NCBI GenBank assembly: GCA_964445105.1
Contig: CAYUJS010000010.1
Coordinates: 1-44,704, forward strand
Direction: 5' to 3'
Length of the DNA stretch: 44,704 bases
Origin: CAWBNS01 sp964445105
Lineage (GTDB): Bacteria; Chlamydiota; Chlamydiia; Chlamydiales; JAJFMA01
Each line of letters opens with the position of its first letter. Position 1 is the first letter of the stretch. Positions 16,180-24,910 of this stretch are shown here, in pieces. Below the pieces are notes generated by a model. That model saw only the letters and a list, made by a program, of their open reading frames with translations, was not told where the DNA came from and searched no databases. Made by a program: the position numbers and the translations under genes.

Positions 16180-16434
16180 TCAAAACTTAAAATGCACAAA
16201 AATGCGTCCGAAGTTTGTGCTGTCTTTTTGGACGCGGTGGTAAAGTTGTTTGATGTGCGGTTGGTCGAGGAAGCGCAGGACTTTCTTTTTGAGTTGCCCA
16301 CTACCCTTACCAGGAATAATTTCCACCAGTGAAATCTTCTTTGCCACAGCCTCTTGGATAATGGCATTGAGCTCTTTATCCATCGTCGCGCTGTTGTTGT
16401 AGATGTCGTGGAGATCTAGTTTTAGTTTGGCCAT
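16180..16434 (-). CDS. Small Smr-domain protein
   Basis: An 84-residue stand-alone Smr domain. The N-terminal LDLHD box and the GKGSGQLKKKVLRFL box are the two defining motifs; the C-terminal GRIFVHF completes the fold. Smr domains bind or cleave nucleic acids, acting on branched DNA in MutS2 or on mRNA at stalled ribosomes in other proteins. The frame extends 15 codons further upstream, but the ATG at 16432-16434 directly before the LDLHD region gives the usual length. It ends 5 bases from the convergent SLC12 gene and starts 25 bases after the SDR gene, so it is probably co-transcribed with it. Confidence 0.85.
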   Translation of the reverse strand: MAKLKLDLHDIYNNSATMDKELNAIIQEAVAKKISLVEIIPGKGSGQLKKKVLRFLDQPHIKQLYHRVQKDSTNFGRIFVHFKF

Positions 16435-16459
16435 GAGAAGAGGGCTGCCTCGTTGTTCG

Positions 16460-17248
16460 CTAAATGTTCGCTTGCACACAGGCGAAACCTGCGTTCGTTA
16501 TTTTTTTGTTGGAGACTTTGGGTTTGGCCGGCGCATTGGGGACAGGCGCCCAGCTTGGCTGCGGGAGATCCATCATCTTGCATAAGCCCCCGTAGAGCTG
16601 CTCGCGCGTAGGGTGTTCATTGTTGACTAAGTTGTATACCCCTGTCAGCCGCTGGTCCAGGCTGAAAGAGATGGCGCGTACGATATCGTCCCTATGAATA
16701 TGATTGGTGGGCTCGTCGCCCGCGCTGGCGATCTGTTTTCCTGACATCTGTCTAGCACGTTGTTCTAGATCACGGTCCGGCCCGTAGATGCCTCCTAGAC
16801 GTAGAATGCAGCTGTTGGAATGTTGTAGATAGGTTTTTTCGGTTTGCCAGAGTATTTTTGCATATTCAGACTTGGGAGCAAGAGGCATTTCTTCCGTTGC
16901 CCATTCGGTAGTTATGCCCTCATAGACAGCGGTGCTGCTGGTGTAGAGAAGATAAAGAGGTTTATGCCGTTTTTTTAGCGCTGCTTGCACTCTTTGTGCT
17001 GTGTGGAGATAGGTTTGTAAATAGGTTGCGCCATTTTTTGGTGCTATGAGAATGAGTAAACCTTCGCAAGCTTGAATTCCATTTTCTAGTATTCCTGGTT
17101 CTTCCAACAAGAGCACTTGGGCGTAGGGTTTTAAAATTTGCACCTTCTCTGCTGAAGTAGTGGTGACGACAAGATCGTAGCCCTGCTCGTTGAGAGTGCG
17201 CAAAAGTGCAGTGCCTACATAACCCGCGCCTAATAGAAGCAATTTCAT
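16460..17248 (-). CDS. NAD-dependent epimerase/dehydratase-like SDR protein
   Basis: An extended short-chain dehydrogenase of 262 residues. It begins with the dinucleotide motif GAGYVGTAL (7-15), has YTSSTAVYEG for the catalytic Ser/Thr region, a Tyr-x-x-x-Lys at SEYAKILWQ, and LRLGGIYGPDR followed by NHIHRDDIVRAI. It most resembles the YeeZ/YlbK group of sugar-nucleotide epimerase-like proteins, whose substrate is unknown. It starts 60 bases from the divergent MFS gene. The family is secure, the substrate not. Confidence 0.85.
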   Translation of the reverse strand: MKLLLLGAGYVGTALLRTLNEQGYDLVVTTTSAEKVQILKPYAQVLLLEEPGILENGIQACEGLLILIAPKNGATYLQTYLHTAQRVQAALKKRHKPLYLLYTSSTAVYEGITTEWATEEMPLAPKSEYAKILWQTEKTYLQHSNSCILRLGGIYGPDRDLEQRARQMSGKQIASAGDEPTNHIHRDDIVRAISFSLDQRLTGVYNLVNNEHPTREQLYGGLCKMMDLPQPSWAPVPNAPAKPKVSNKKITNAGFACVQANI

Positions 17249-17308
17249 TGAGTTTCTCTGTTGCGCTTTAGTAAAATCACTTTAATATTGAGGGATGGAC
17301 CTACAAAT

Positions 17309-18541
17309 ATGCAAGATTATCCGCCTAGATCAAGTGTGCGCGTCCTATGCTTGCCCAAAGAGGTCTGGATCGGGTTCGTTGCTAGCTTGATGGAAGCCTA
17401 CAACATGGCGATCTATAGTTTTACGGCTCCGTTTTTGGCAATTCTGCTCTTCAAAAATATGTCGCCTTCAAAGGCGCTTTTTTTGTCGTACGCTTTGGTT
17501 TGCGTGGGTTCCTGTTTTATATATCCCCTGGGAGCTATCTACTACGGGTTTTTGGGAGATAAACAGGGGCGACGCAAGATCTGTACCTACTCCACCTTAG
17601 GGCTCGCAGTAGCCACGGGTTTGATGGGGCTTGTTCCTTTAAACGATTCCTCCTGGATTTGCTTTCTATGTTTGCTAGGCGCCCAAAATTTTTTTTCGGG
17701 TGGCGAGTATCATGGGTCGGCGGTTTTTTCGCTGGAGCATGCAAGGGGGCATCGCATCGGATTGCTGGGTGGAATCAGTTGTTTATTTGCTGTATTTGGG
17801 CTTTGTTTGGCCAACCTATTCGCTTCTTTGTCGGCTTATGGTGAGTGGTGGGTGCGTGGTTGTTTCTTTTTTGGGGCTTTGGGCGGTATTTTGAGCTATA
17901 TCCTGAAAAAATATAGCCGCGAAACACCAGCCTTTGCTGCTATCCCAAGCGAAACGCTGGCTCAGGTGCATCTGGCGCTCTTTATAAAAGTAGAAGCGTG
18001 TTCCATTGCCGCTGCCGTGCTGGTATTAGCTTTTTTTATCGTTGGCTATTCGTTTATTTTTATTTTTCTACCGCTGACGAGCGTGCCAAGCGCCTCATTT
18101 GATTCGTTCAAGTCGCTACTAGCTTACGGTGCCTTGTTGATCGTTTCGGGGGCCTTCGCCGATTGGCTGGGACTGCAGCGATTGATGAGCTGGGGAGTGC
18201 TATTATTTTCGATTGCGGTTGTCCCTCTATGTTATTTTTGCCGAGATCTGCTCGCCTTACAATTGAGTTTAACGGGGCTAGCTTGCTTAGCTATCGCGCC
18301 GATTCATGGCTGGATGATGCAGCAATTTAATGCCGATAAGCGTTGTAGAGGTATATTTATCAGCTCTGCTCTTGCAGTTTCTTTGTTTAACGGCAGCACA
18401 GTTCCTCTTTGTCTGTTACTCTACGAGCAATTTAATTCGCTGGCTATTTGCGCTTGTTTTCCATTAGCTATAGGCTTGGGTTGCTTTACAGCTTTAAATC
18501 TAAAAAGCAATTATTCAGATGCACCGCTCGCTGAGGTGTAA
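17309..18541 (+). CDS. Major facilitator superfamily transporter (ProP/MHS-like)
   Basis: A 410-residue membrane protein with about 12 hydrophobic segments. GFLGDKQGRRK after the second segment is the MFS A-motif between helices 2 and 3. The early EAYNMAIYSFTAPFLA stretch and GGEYHGSAVFSLEHA after the fourth are typical of the metabolite:proton symporter group that includes ProP and relatives found in chlamydiae. The ATG at 17309 has a GAGGGATGG ribosome site; a TTG at 17261 would add an unlikely 16 residues. The substrate cannot be told. Confidence 0.85.
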   Translation: MQDYPPRSSVRVLCLPKEVWIGFVASLMEAYNMAIYSFTAPFLAILLFKNMSPSKALFLSYALVCVGSCFIYPLGAIYYGFLGDKQGRRKICTYSTLGLAVATGLMGLVPLNDSSWICFLCLLGAQNFFSGGEYHGSAVFSLEHARGHRIGLLGGISCLFAVFGLCLANLFASLSAYGEWWVRGCFFFGALGGILSYILKKYSRETPAFAAIPSETLAQVHLALFIKVEACSIAAAVLVLAFFIVGYSFIFIFLPLTSVPSASFDSFKSLLAYGALLIVSGAFADWLGLQRLMSWGVLLFSIAVVPLCYFCRDLLALQLSLTGLACLAIAPIHGWMMQQFNADKRCRGIFISSALAVSLFNGSTVPLCLLLYEQFNSLAICACFPLAIGLGCFTALNLKSNYSDAPLAEV

Positions 18542-19218
18542 ACGTTTAATCCAGTAAGTCTGCCATCATCGAGGCGGCGACGAGATCTGTCTAGACCTCA
18601 GACTGAAGATGTGTGCTCTCCGTTTAGGAATAGGTTTGAGTCCCTATTCATTCAGGACTCGCCGTTGCCGTATAATACCTCCAAGATGTTGACAGGGAGC
18701 ATGCTGCAAATCTCCGGAGGGGCATGGTCATTTATAACACCTATGTTGTTAGTCTGCTAGATGGCGTGAAGAAACAAGAGAATGTTTGGGCTCTAGGGAA
18801 GGGCTGGAGGCGATTGTGGCAAAGGCCTTGGCGTATTACAAACAGTAGGGTTGCCCGAGATTGGCATTTGAGAAAATCTTCGATTTCATAGTTTGTTATA
18901 CCGTTGGTGCCTCTTTCATTGGGCCATCTGAAGAAAAAATTAATCGCCGTATACAAGCCAGCAATTCGGATTCTTGTTCTGGGGTGCAAGTGCTTTTCTT
19001 TTTTTTCGGTGAGCGAAATCAGAAAAGTTTGCATGGAATTTGCTTGAAGCGGTAATCAAGCTCGCGCTTATCGAAACGACGGAAGGCTTTATACTAGTGG
19101 TTTACGCCGGTACGAGGTCAAAATCTAAAAGTTCTCACTCTCTGAAGCGTCGACTCAGCCCGGCGCCATTGTGCGATTTGAATATTAGTGGCCTGGAGCT
19201 GCCGCTTCCGAGCAGTTT
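18542..19218. other. Gene-poor stretch of about 680 bp
   Basis: A short frame with a good GGAGG ribosome site starts at 18724 (MVIYNTYVVSLLDGVKK) but stops after about 55 codons; two overlapping frames on both strands follow. None matches a family I know. Decayed coding sequence is the likely content. No tRNA, repeat copy or strong hairpin was seen. Confidence 0.45.
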
Positions 19219-19784
19219 TTAAGGCCCACGCTTATGAGTGCCTGTGTTAGTCAACTCATGCACTAGCAGCCACTCTTTGCGGGGATGCCAGCGCTATACC
19301 TGCATAGGTTGCCGCCCGCGTTGATGATGATGTGGCAGTGAACCATGATCGCAAACTGATTGACCCCGTTTGCCCAAGCCGCTGGGCGAAAAGCGGTGGG
19401 GCGTCCAATTGTCGATGCTAGCTCTAGATAAGATATGGTTTTTGCATAAGGAATTTTCCTTAGTTCTTCCCAGACACGTTGCTGCAAAGGGATGCCTATG
19501 AGACATAGCGGGGTGGCGAAGGCGCGCAGAGTTCCGTCAAAGTAGCTGGCCAATTTTTTTTCGGTCGAGTGAATTATTTTTGTGTAGCCGAAGATAATCG
19601 CTGATTTTGTGTGTTGTTGAAACCGTTCAATTTCCCTTTCTAGACCGCAGCCAGTCACAAATTCTAGAAGATAGAGCTCCTCGTCGTTGGCCATGGCAAC
19701 CATTGACCCAAGAGGTGTAGCTAGCTGTGACGTTTTTAGGAGATTTGCGGTTATTCTTGATGCTGGCCATCGCCTCTTGAGCAT
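19219..19784 (-). pseudogene. ogt: Methylated-DNA-protein-cysteine methyltransferase (Ogt/MGMT), frameshifted
   Basis: The 173-codon frame has the Ogt layout: QQRVWEELRKIPYAKTISYL, ELASTIGRPTAFRPAAWANG, then the active-site region. The family's PCHR is changed to HCHI (Cys at about residue 150 kept, Pro and Arg lost). Next to the end it reads SAGIPAKSGC and stops, whereas the adjacent frame continues RKEWLLVHELT, the universal Ogt C-terminus. Restoring one C in the C-run near 19283 joins GGIPRKEWLLVHE and extends the gene to 19219. So it carries a one-base deletion and a damaged catalytic motif, and repair of O6-alkylguanine by this protein is unlikely. A sequencing error could explain the frameshift but not the motif changes. 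Confidence 0.8.
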
Positions 19785-19804
19785 GGCTGTGGCTTGCTCT
19801 TGTA

Positions 19805-19905
19805 ATTTTCGCTAAAAAAAGAGGCCGATTGCGCTCGGAATGGCCATTAGGTTTGTGTTGCTTCTTATCTGTAGCCGAGGCTGCGAATTGTGGTGAGCCT
19901 ACCCA
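19805..19905 (+). repeat. Dispersed repeat, copy C (5' part)
   Basis: TTCGCTAAAAAAAGAGGCCGA begins the copy just upstream of the ogt start; GTAGCCGAGGCTGCGAATT in the middle is the best match to the family core. The 3' inverted end is missing or unrecognisable. Confidence 0.7.
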
Positions 19906-19945
19906 AGCGATTTGGCGTTTGGATAGGCTTTGTATTCAGAGGACG

Positions 19946-20158
19946 TTATTTTCTGCAGCAGCAGCTTCCCTGATAAATGGCGAGTCCGCCACCACCCAGG
20001 ACCATTGCGATCCCGCCGAGAATGTACCACATCGCGTGCTCTGCGCAGTTACCACACATGCCTTCAACCACTTTCTCGGCTACTGTTTGCGAGGCGTTAA
20101 TTCCGCAAATAAGGACCACAAGGCCTACAACACCGATAACGAATCCCAGTATACGCAT
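19946..20158 (-). CDS. Small membrane protein, DUF3185 type
   Basis: A 70-residue protein with two hydrophobic helices: RILGFVIGVVGLVVLICGI at the N-terminus and WYILGGIAMVLGGGGLAIY near the C-terminus, joined by a polar loop (NASQTVAEKVVEGM). This matches the DUF3185 layout, including GINAS after helix 1. A Cys-rich tail (GSCCCRK) is unusual. A GGAGAG ribosome site precedes the ATG. Function of the family is unknown. It lies between repeat copies C and D. Confidence 0.75.
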   Translation of the reverse strand: MRILGFVIGVVGLVVLICGINASQTVAEKVVEGMCGNCAEHAMWYILGGIAMVLGGGGLAIYQGSCCCRK

Positions 20159-20290
20159 AAACTTCTCTCCTTTGATGGTTTGAAAAACGTAAAAGCGAAC
20201 CCGGTGATTTTTGACTCACCGTCCCAACTGGGTAGGCTCTTGCCGAGAAATGTACCGCATCTGGGAATTATAGCCAAATTTCGCTGATCC

Positions 20291-20428
20291 GTCGCGCTCG
20301 CTAAAAAAAAAGCCAACTGGCTCCAGGGTACCTAACAGTTTCTTTTTTCATCTTGTTCCGCAGCTGAGGCTGCGAGGGTGTTGCAAGGTAAGCCTGCTGT
20401 CATCCCTGGCTGAGTGGTTTTTTTACTG
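20291..20428 (+). repeat. Dispersed repeat, copy D
   Basis: GCTCGCTAAAAAAAAAGCC at the left and GGCTGAGTGGTTTTTTTACT at the right, with CCAACTGGCTCC, CAGCTGAGGCTGCGAGG and AGCCTGCTGTCATCC between. It sits between two divergent genes, so it cannot be their terminator. Confidence 0.75.
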
Positions 20429-20547
20429 TGAACCAGTACCGATCCGTAAAAATGATTGCTTGAAATTTGGACTTTCATTCCAATTGGGCTTTTCCTGTTA
20501 GGGAGGATTGCCCCTCGCTTGCTAATTTTTACACAGAAGGAAGAGAC

Positions 20548-22035
20548 ATGCGCACTTTTTTTCACCTAGTAGCTGCGATTGTTTTTGCTCCAGTTTTAGC
20601 TTTCGGGGCTTGGCAGCAGAGTGAACAAATTTTATCCAGCAGCTCTTCTCCTCCATACATTTCAGGTGATAGTAGGGGTAACGTGATTGCCGTCTGGGTA
20701 GAAGTGATTGAAGGAAAGGATCGTATCGCTACCGCTTTCCATAAAAAGGCTGAGGGTTGGAGCCCGACTGGTTATCTATCGGGCTCGGGGTACCATGCGG
20801 CAGACCCCAAGGTTTCCTGCAATAGCGACGGTCGAGCCGTAGTCATTTGGACTAACCGTCTAACTGACCAGTTGGAAGCAGCTGTTTCGGCGAATATTTT
20901 TTCGAGTAGGTGGTCGGCGCCTCGTGTGCTTTCTAAGGCCGGCGCCAGCCCAACAAGCTATTCTGTGGCCATTTCCCCCTCTACTGGTAGTGCTTTTGCC
21001 GTCTGGATAGAGAACAGCCGAGAAGGTACAACAGTGCAGGCTGCTAACCTTTTTAGTGCTCATTCTACAAACCAGATGCTGACCTCTTCGGACAAAACAC
21101 GTGCTTTTTTTTGGCCCACCGTCTCAGTGAACGGCTTTAACCAGGCAGTTGCTGTATGGGCTGTTGAGAGCCAGGCTATGGATAAATGCTCTCTGGAGGC
21201 AGCAGTCTTCGATGGAGAAAGGTGGGATCATTTGCAGCAGATAGCAGTTGGCTCTTTTGCCTATCTCAGCCCAACAGTCAAGGTAGATGACAGTGGCGGG
21301 GCCACGGCTCTTTGGCAAATGCAGGATGGCGTGGGCGTAATTCAAGCTGCCTCCTTTAGCTTTTCTTCTTTGAGCTGGTCTTGGCCGGAGACCCTCTCGC
21401 TGCCTGGCGTTGAGTCGTCCAGTCCTAGTTTGGCTTTGAACCGATATGGAGACGCATATGCCGCTTGGGCGGTGCCCAAAGGCGTGGAAGCTGCTTTTCG
21501 CCCTTTCAACGGCTTCTGGGGAACTCCGGAAGCGGTTGCTGATGGTGAAGCAGCTTCCCTAAATATCGCCATGAATGATTCCCTCGACGCGATGCTTGTG
21601 TGGCAATCTAACCATTCGTTGGTGTTGGCTGCAGGTAAGCATGAAGGGGGTGGGTGGTCTTCACCCAAGCTGCTTTGCTCACCTTCTTGCCGGGCTTCAT
21701 CTCCTCAAGTAGCGCTGAGAGCGGATGGGCAAGCGAGTGCGGTATGGCATGCCGCGGACTTGCTGTGCGGGTCTTTGGCGATGTATCGGCCCTGCATCTC
21801 GGGCGAAAATCTGGTTGGCCGTGCCTCTCCGAGCGGAGGCGTGCGGCTGAGTTGGTGCTCGGGAAGTCAAAATAATATTTTAGGTTATCTGATCTATCGA
21901 GATGGTGATTTTCTGCAACTAGTGACTGGCACTTCATACACAGATTTGGAAGGCCAAGCCGCCAGTAGCTATAAAATTGTAGCTCTAACAGAAGACGGAG
22001 AGGTGGGCATACCTCTTCTAAGCAGTTTTCGCTAG
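20548..22035 (+). CDS. Secreted protein with eight propeller-like repeats and a C-terminal Fn3-like domain (paralogue 1)
   Basis: A 495-residue protein with a signal peptide (MRTFFHLVAAIVFAPVLAFG). It holds eight units of about 45-50 residues, each with a small-residue strand ending in Trp: GNVIAVWVE, GRAVVIWTN, GSAFAVWIE, NQAVAVWAV, GGATALWQM, GDAYAAWAV, LDAMLVWQS, GQASAVWHA. This suggests a beta-propeller. The last ~70 residues (GGVRLSWCSGSQNNILGYLI, YRDGDFLQLV) look like a fibronectin type III domain. The start at 20548 has GAAGGAAGAG ahead of it. The final Ser-Ser-Phe-Arg-stop is encoded by the end of repeat copy E. Function unknown; surface or periplasmic. Confidence 0.75.
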   Translation: MRTFFHLVAAIVFAPVLAFGAWQQSEQILSSSSSPPYISGDSRGNVIAVWVEVIEGKDRIATAFHKKAEGWSPTGYLSGSGYHAADPKVSCNSDGRAVVIWTNRLTDQLEAAVSANIFSSRWSAPRVLSKAGASPTSYSVAISPSTGSAFAVWIENSREGTTVQAANLFSAHSTNQMLTSSDKTRAFFWPTVSVNGFNQAVAVWAVESQAMDKCSLEAAVFDGERWDHLQQIAVGSFAYLSPTVKVDDSGGATALWQMQDGVGVIQAASFSFSSLSWSWPETLSLPGVESSSPSLALNRYGDAYAAWAVPKGVEAAFRPFNGFWGTPEAVADGEAASLNIAMNDSLDAMLVWQSNHSLVLAAGKHEGGGWSSPKLLCSPSCRASSPQVALRADGQASAVWHAADLLCGSLAMYRPCISGENLVGRASPSGGVRLSWCSGSQNNILGYLIYRDGDFLQLVTGTSYTDLEGQAASSYKIVALTEDGEVGIPLLSSFR

Positions 22036-22145
22036 AAATAGCTGACTAGCTCTGAAACGGCCCCCCAGTCTCTCTTTGCTCTTTATCTGCAGCCAAGCCT
22101 ATTGTCAATCTCTACCGAACCGGTTTCTTTTTTTAACCGGAACCG
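22021..22145 (+). repeat. Dispersed repeat, copy E
   Basis: AGCAGTTTTCGCTAGAAATA on the left overlaps the last codons and stop of the upstream gene; CCGGTTTCTTTTTTTAACCGG closes it. Centre: GCAGCCAAGCCTATTGTCA. The CGCTAA of other copies is CGCTAG here and serves as the stop codon. Confidence 0.7.
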
Positions 22146-22263
22146 TCGGCCAATCGTTCCAATAGATTCTTAAATTAAATATTTGTCTTTTCGCTAGTCC
22201 TTATGTGCGCGCCCTGTTATGTTCGCGATTTCATGAGAATACGATTTTTACCGGGGGTAGTAG

Positions 22264-23610
22264 ATGCTGAAAATTTTTCTAAGTTTTTGCGTTGGTTTGT
22301 CAGTCCAAGCATGGGGACTGACTGCATCTCTGCCTGTAACGCTTTCGGTGACAGAGCCGGAGCAGATTTTTGAGCACAGCAAAGTCGCGGTGAATAACCG
22401 TGGCGATGCGGCTGTTATCTGGAGCGCTGCCTCTAATGAGAGCGACAAGCGCACGCTTAAGTTTGCGAGTAAAAAGGCAAACGAGCGCTGGCAAGGATTT
22501 GAAAGGATTTCGCAAGAACATGCAGACATCGGCGCCTTTGGCCTAGTGGTCGACGAAAAAGGAAAGATTACCGTTAGCTGCAGTATAGCCGACGACGATA
22601 AATCGTTTAGCCTTTTTCAAGTGTTGCAAAAAGCCGGCCATATTTGGTCCTGCCCACTGTATTTCAGGATTAATGAAAATAAAAGCGTCTCGACTAGCTT
22701 TGCCCTATCCAACCAGGGAGAGGCGATGCTGGTAAAAACGAATGTCACGCAGGATGCGGCCTCTCTGCAGACAATGAGCGCTTCTTTTCAGGGATTAGAC
22801 GCACAAATGGTGGATATTTTTACCGCTAGCAGAGATCTGAGCTTACCGCGCTTATTTGCCGGAGAAGACGGGTCGTTGGCTGCCTTTTGGCTTTCGGAAA
22901 ACAAATGTTACTGTACTGTTTACAGAGCAGGGAAGTGGACGGAAATTCAAGAGGTTTGCGACGTGCCTGGCGCGGTATTTTACTTTACTGCAGCAGTCGG
23001 TAATCAGGGCGAGATGGCCGTCTGCTTTGAGATGGATTCTCAAATTTACGCCGCTTATTTTGAGGATAATTCGTGGTCGCCCTTAGTCAGCATAGCGCCG
23101 CTTTTTCAACCACAGCACACGCCAGCTGCTGTGCGTAGATTCAGCGAAGAGCCCGGTCTAGCAGTGGATGAACAAGGTAATGCAATGATTATATGGGGAG
23201 CTGGCAACGGGGCGAAACCATTCAACGTTACTTACAAGGCTCAGGGCCAGGAGAGCGTGGTCTTAGAATTACCGCGTCTTCCGGGAAGAAATTTTAACGG
23301 CAAAATTAAAAACGACCACATTGGAAATTTTGTAGCAGTTTGGCAAAATGTGGAAGAGAAAGAGATTGCCGTTTACTGCGCCGCCTACTCTACTAAGACC
23401 GGCTGGTGGACAGATCCTGTGAGGCTGTCTCCGGACAAAATCGTTTGTATGGAGCCAGATTTCGCCATAAACAGCGACGGTCAAGGTATTGTGAGTTGGC
23501 ATGCTCACTTCTCACCAGAGGATCAGCGTATCCAGGTGGTGCATCTTAACACTAAGAGTGAGCCTATGGCGTTTTGCGCTCCTGGTACCTGTTCAAGGCA
23601 CGGAAGATAG
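22264..23610 (+). CDS. Secreted propeller-like repeat protein (paralogue 2), C-terminus probably truncated
   Basis: A 448-residue paralogue of the preceding gene, with a signal peptide (MLKIFLSFCVGLSVQAWG) and eight matching units: GDAAVIWSA, GKITVSCSI, GEAMLVKTN, GSLAAFWLS, GEMAVCFEM, GNAMIIWGA, GNFVAVWQN, GQGIVSWHA. Several Trp residues are replaced, so it is more diverged. It lacks the Fn3-like domain of paralogue 1 and ends about 30 residues after unit 8; the final 16 codons are antisense to a ruined nuclease gene (23564 upwards). The simplest reading is that arrival of that DNA cut off the C-terminus. Function unknown. Confidence 0.7.
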   Translation: MLKIFLSFCVGLSVQAWGLTASLPVTLSVTEPEQIFEHSKVAVNNRGDAAVIWSAASNESDKRTLKFASKKANERWQGFERISQEHADIGAFGLVVDEKGKITVSCSIADDDKSFSLFQVLQKAGHIWSCPLYFRINENKSVSTSFALSNQGEAMLVKTNVTQDAASLQTMSASFQGLDAQMVDIFTASRDLSLPRLFAGEDGSLAAFWLSENKCYCTVYRAGKWTEIQEVCDVPGAVFYFTAAVGNQGEMAVCFEMDSQIYAAYFEDNSWSPLVSIAPLFQPQHTPAAVRRFSEEPGLAVDEQGNAMIIWGAGNGAKPFNVTYKAQGQESVVLELPRLPGRNFNGKIKNDHIGNFVAVWQNVEEKEIAVYCAAYSTKTGWWTDPVRLSPDKIVCMEPDFAINSDGQGIVSWHAHFSPEDQRIQVVHLNTKSEPMAFCAPGTCSRHGR

Positions 23611-23846
23611 CGTCCAACACTTCACCAAGGCGTTTTGCCTACATCTTCGGATAGAAAGCGCGGGACGGTGTAGCCGTTCTCCTGCAATAAAATATCCTTC
23701 CTCCTATCTCTGCGGTAAGCTTCAGCGCACAGTAGGCCTGCCTGCGCGAGGTCCCACCCATCAAATGAAATATCGAGCTCTGCATTTAGCCGAAATCGCC
23801 CAGCTATTTGGCGTAGTGTTTCGAGACAGCAGAAAAGAAAGCTTTC
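23564..23846 (-). pseudogene. Relic of a DUF559 endonuclease-like domain
   Basis: The minus frame reads QIAGRFRLNAELDISFDGWD, then LLCAEAYRRDRRKDILLQEN and GYTVPRFLSEDVGK. A one-base shift near 23634 is needed to continue RLGEVLDAIFRALNRYQERK to a stop at 23564. This matches the C-terminal pattern of DUF559 proteins (RRDRRKDxxLQxxGYxVLRF, VLDxIL), a Vsr-like PD-(D/E)xK fold. The Glu-Asp core EIDG of the nuclease motif is missing or deleted. The upstream part of the gene (to about 24346) is not recognised. Confidence 0.6.
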
Positions 23847-24314
23847 TCTTGCACAAACAGGTGAGCAAGAGACAATCTATATTTGGGCAGGCCACCAGGG
23901 ATGGCGCTAGCCGGGAGCAGAATCTTATACCCTGCGACTTCATAACCTTGGCAGCGCCGGTTAAATATCTTTTCTAGCATTGGCAAGCTGAAGATCAGCT
24001 TAGTCATATACCTGAGCCTCTTTCTTGTGCGCGTATAGGCGATGCAGCCTACCAAAATATTGCGCGATGGTGCCTTTTCGTGGTCGTTGACAATCGGGCA
24101 TTGCGAAGAAAGGCTTGGATCGCGAAGGCCGGGCCGCAGCATCCCTGGCCGGAAACTAAGCTTCTCGGCCAAAGTTGGCCATGAAACGACCAGGCAACCT
24201 TGCTGGCGGCAGATGTGAGCGTCATTCGTTGACTGGAGGTTGCGACTCTTGCTCCCAATTTTTCCACGAGCCATAAATTCCGGAGATGATAATAACGTAT
24301 GCAGAAACGAATAA
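23847..24314 (-). other. Long minus-strand open frame of uncertain meaning
   Basis: A 180-codon frame (23804-24346) is open here, with coding-like stretches such as MLEKIFNRRCQGYEVAGYKI. It does not match a family I know. It may be the 5' part of the DUF559-containing gene in a shifted frame. Confidence 0.35.
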
Positions 24315-24908
24315 GTGCAGACCCTTTCAAGGTATTCTAAGCGCATGAGGCATTTTGCGCACCTCTGAAGCTATAAAATTGGGGACACATCCAACCCATC
24401 TGTACAAGCTTTACAGAGAGGGCGTGCTGGAATCACCAAGTCGAGGCGTTTTTCGACTAGCTTCCGCGCCCGATTTCTTGGAGCCCGATCTGGTCTTGGT
24501 TTCGAAAAAAAATCGCAAGGGATGATTTGCCTCTCTGCCCTTTCCTAACTACGAGCTGAACAACGCAGATCCCGCACTTTGTCTGCGTGGCCTTGCCGCG
24601 CGATGCAAGGGTTCCCCGATTCAGTTATCCGCTTTTGCGTTGCTTTTTGTATTCTAGATGCTCGCACGAAGCTTGCGTTGAGCTTATCTCATTAAAAGGC
24701 TTCCCAGTCAAAATTTATAGCGCCGAAAAAAAACTTGGCTGATTGCCTAAAATTTCGGCAAAAAATTGGGATGGATGTCGTGCTAGAGGCATTGAAAGAG
24801 TATTGGAGAGCAGGACAAGCAGACCTTAACTGGCTTTATGCTTACGCTAAGATATGCCGTATTGAACAGGTTCTTCACACTATTGTGGAAACGGTTGTGA
24901 GCGGATAA
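24315..24908 (+). pseudogene. Relic of AbiEi (type IV antitoxin, COG5340)
   Basis: The + strand carries the whole outline of AbiEi in several frames. From 24349: GILRTSEAIKLGTHPTHLYK, REGVLESPSRGVFRLA and FLEPDLVLVSKK, broken by a TGA at 24523. Then fragments of the ICLxSALxxxELT region follow in shifted frames, then VKIYSAEKTLADCLKFRQKI across further shifts. Finally, from 24771, MDVVLEALKEYWRAGQADLN and AKICRIEQVLHTIVETV are read in frame to a TAA at 24906-24908. The last parts match the SPEKTVADCFKFR and LLxYARxCRV hallmarks of the family. At least four disruptions make it dead. Confidence 0.8.
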
Positions 24909-24910
24909 TT

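Noticed and set aside
18741..19034. 97-codon minus-strand frame
   Set aside because: No recognisable family or ribosome site and it overlaps other equally weak frames; treated as part of a gene-poor stretch.
23501..23977. 158-codon + strand frame after propeller-like gene 2
   Set aside because: Its sequence is antisense to the DUF559 relic and has no signal, motif or ribosome site.
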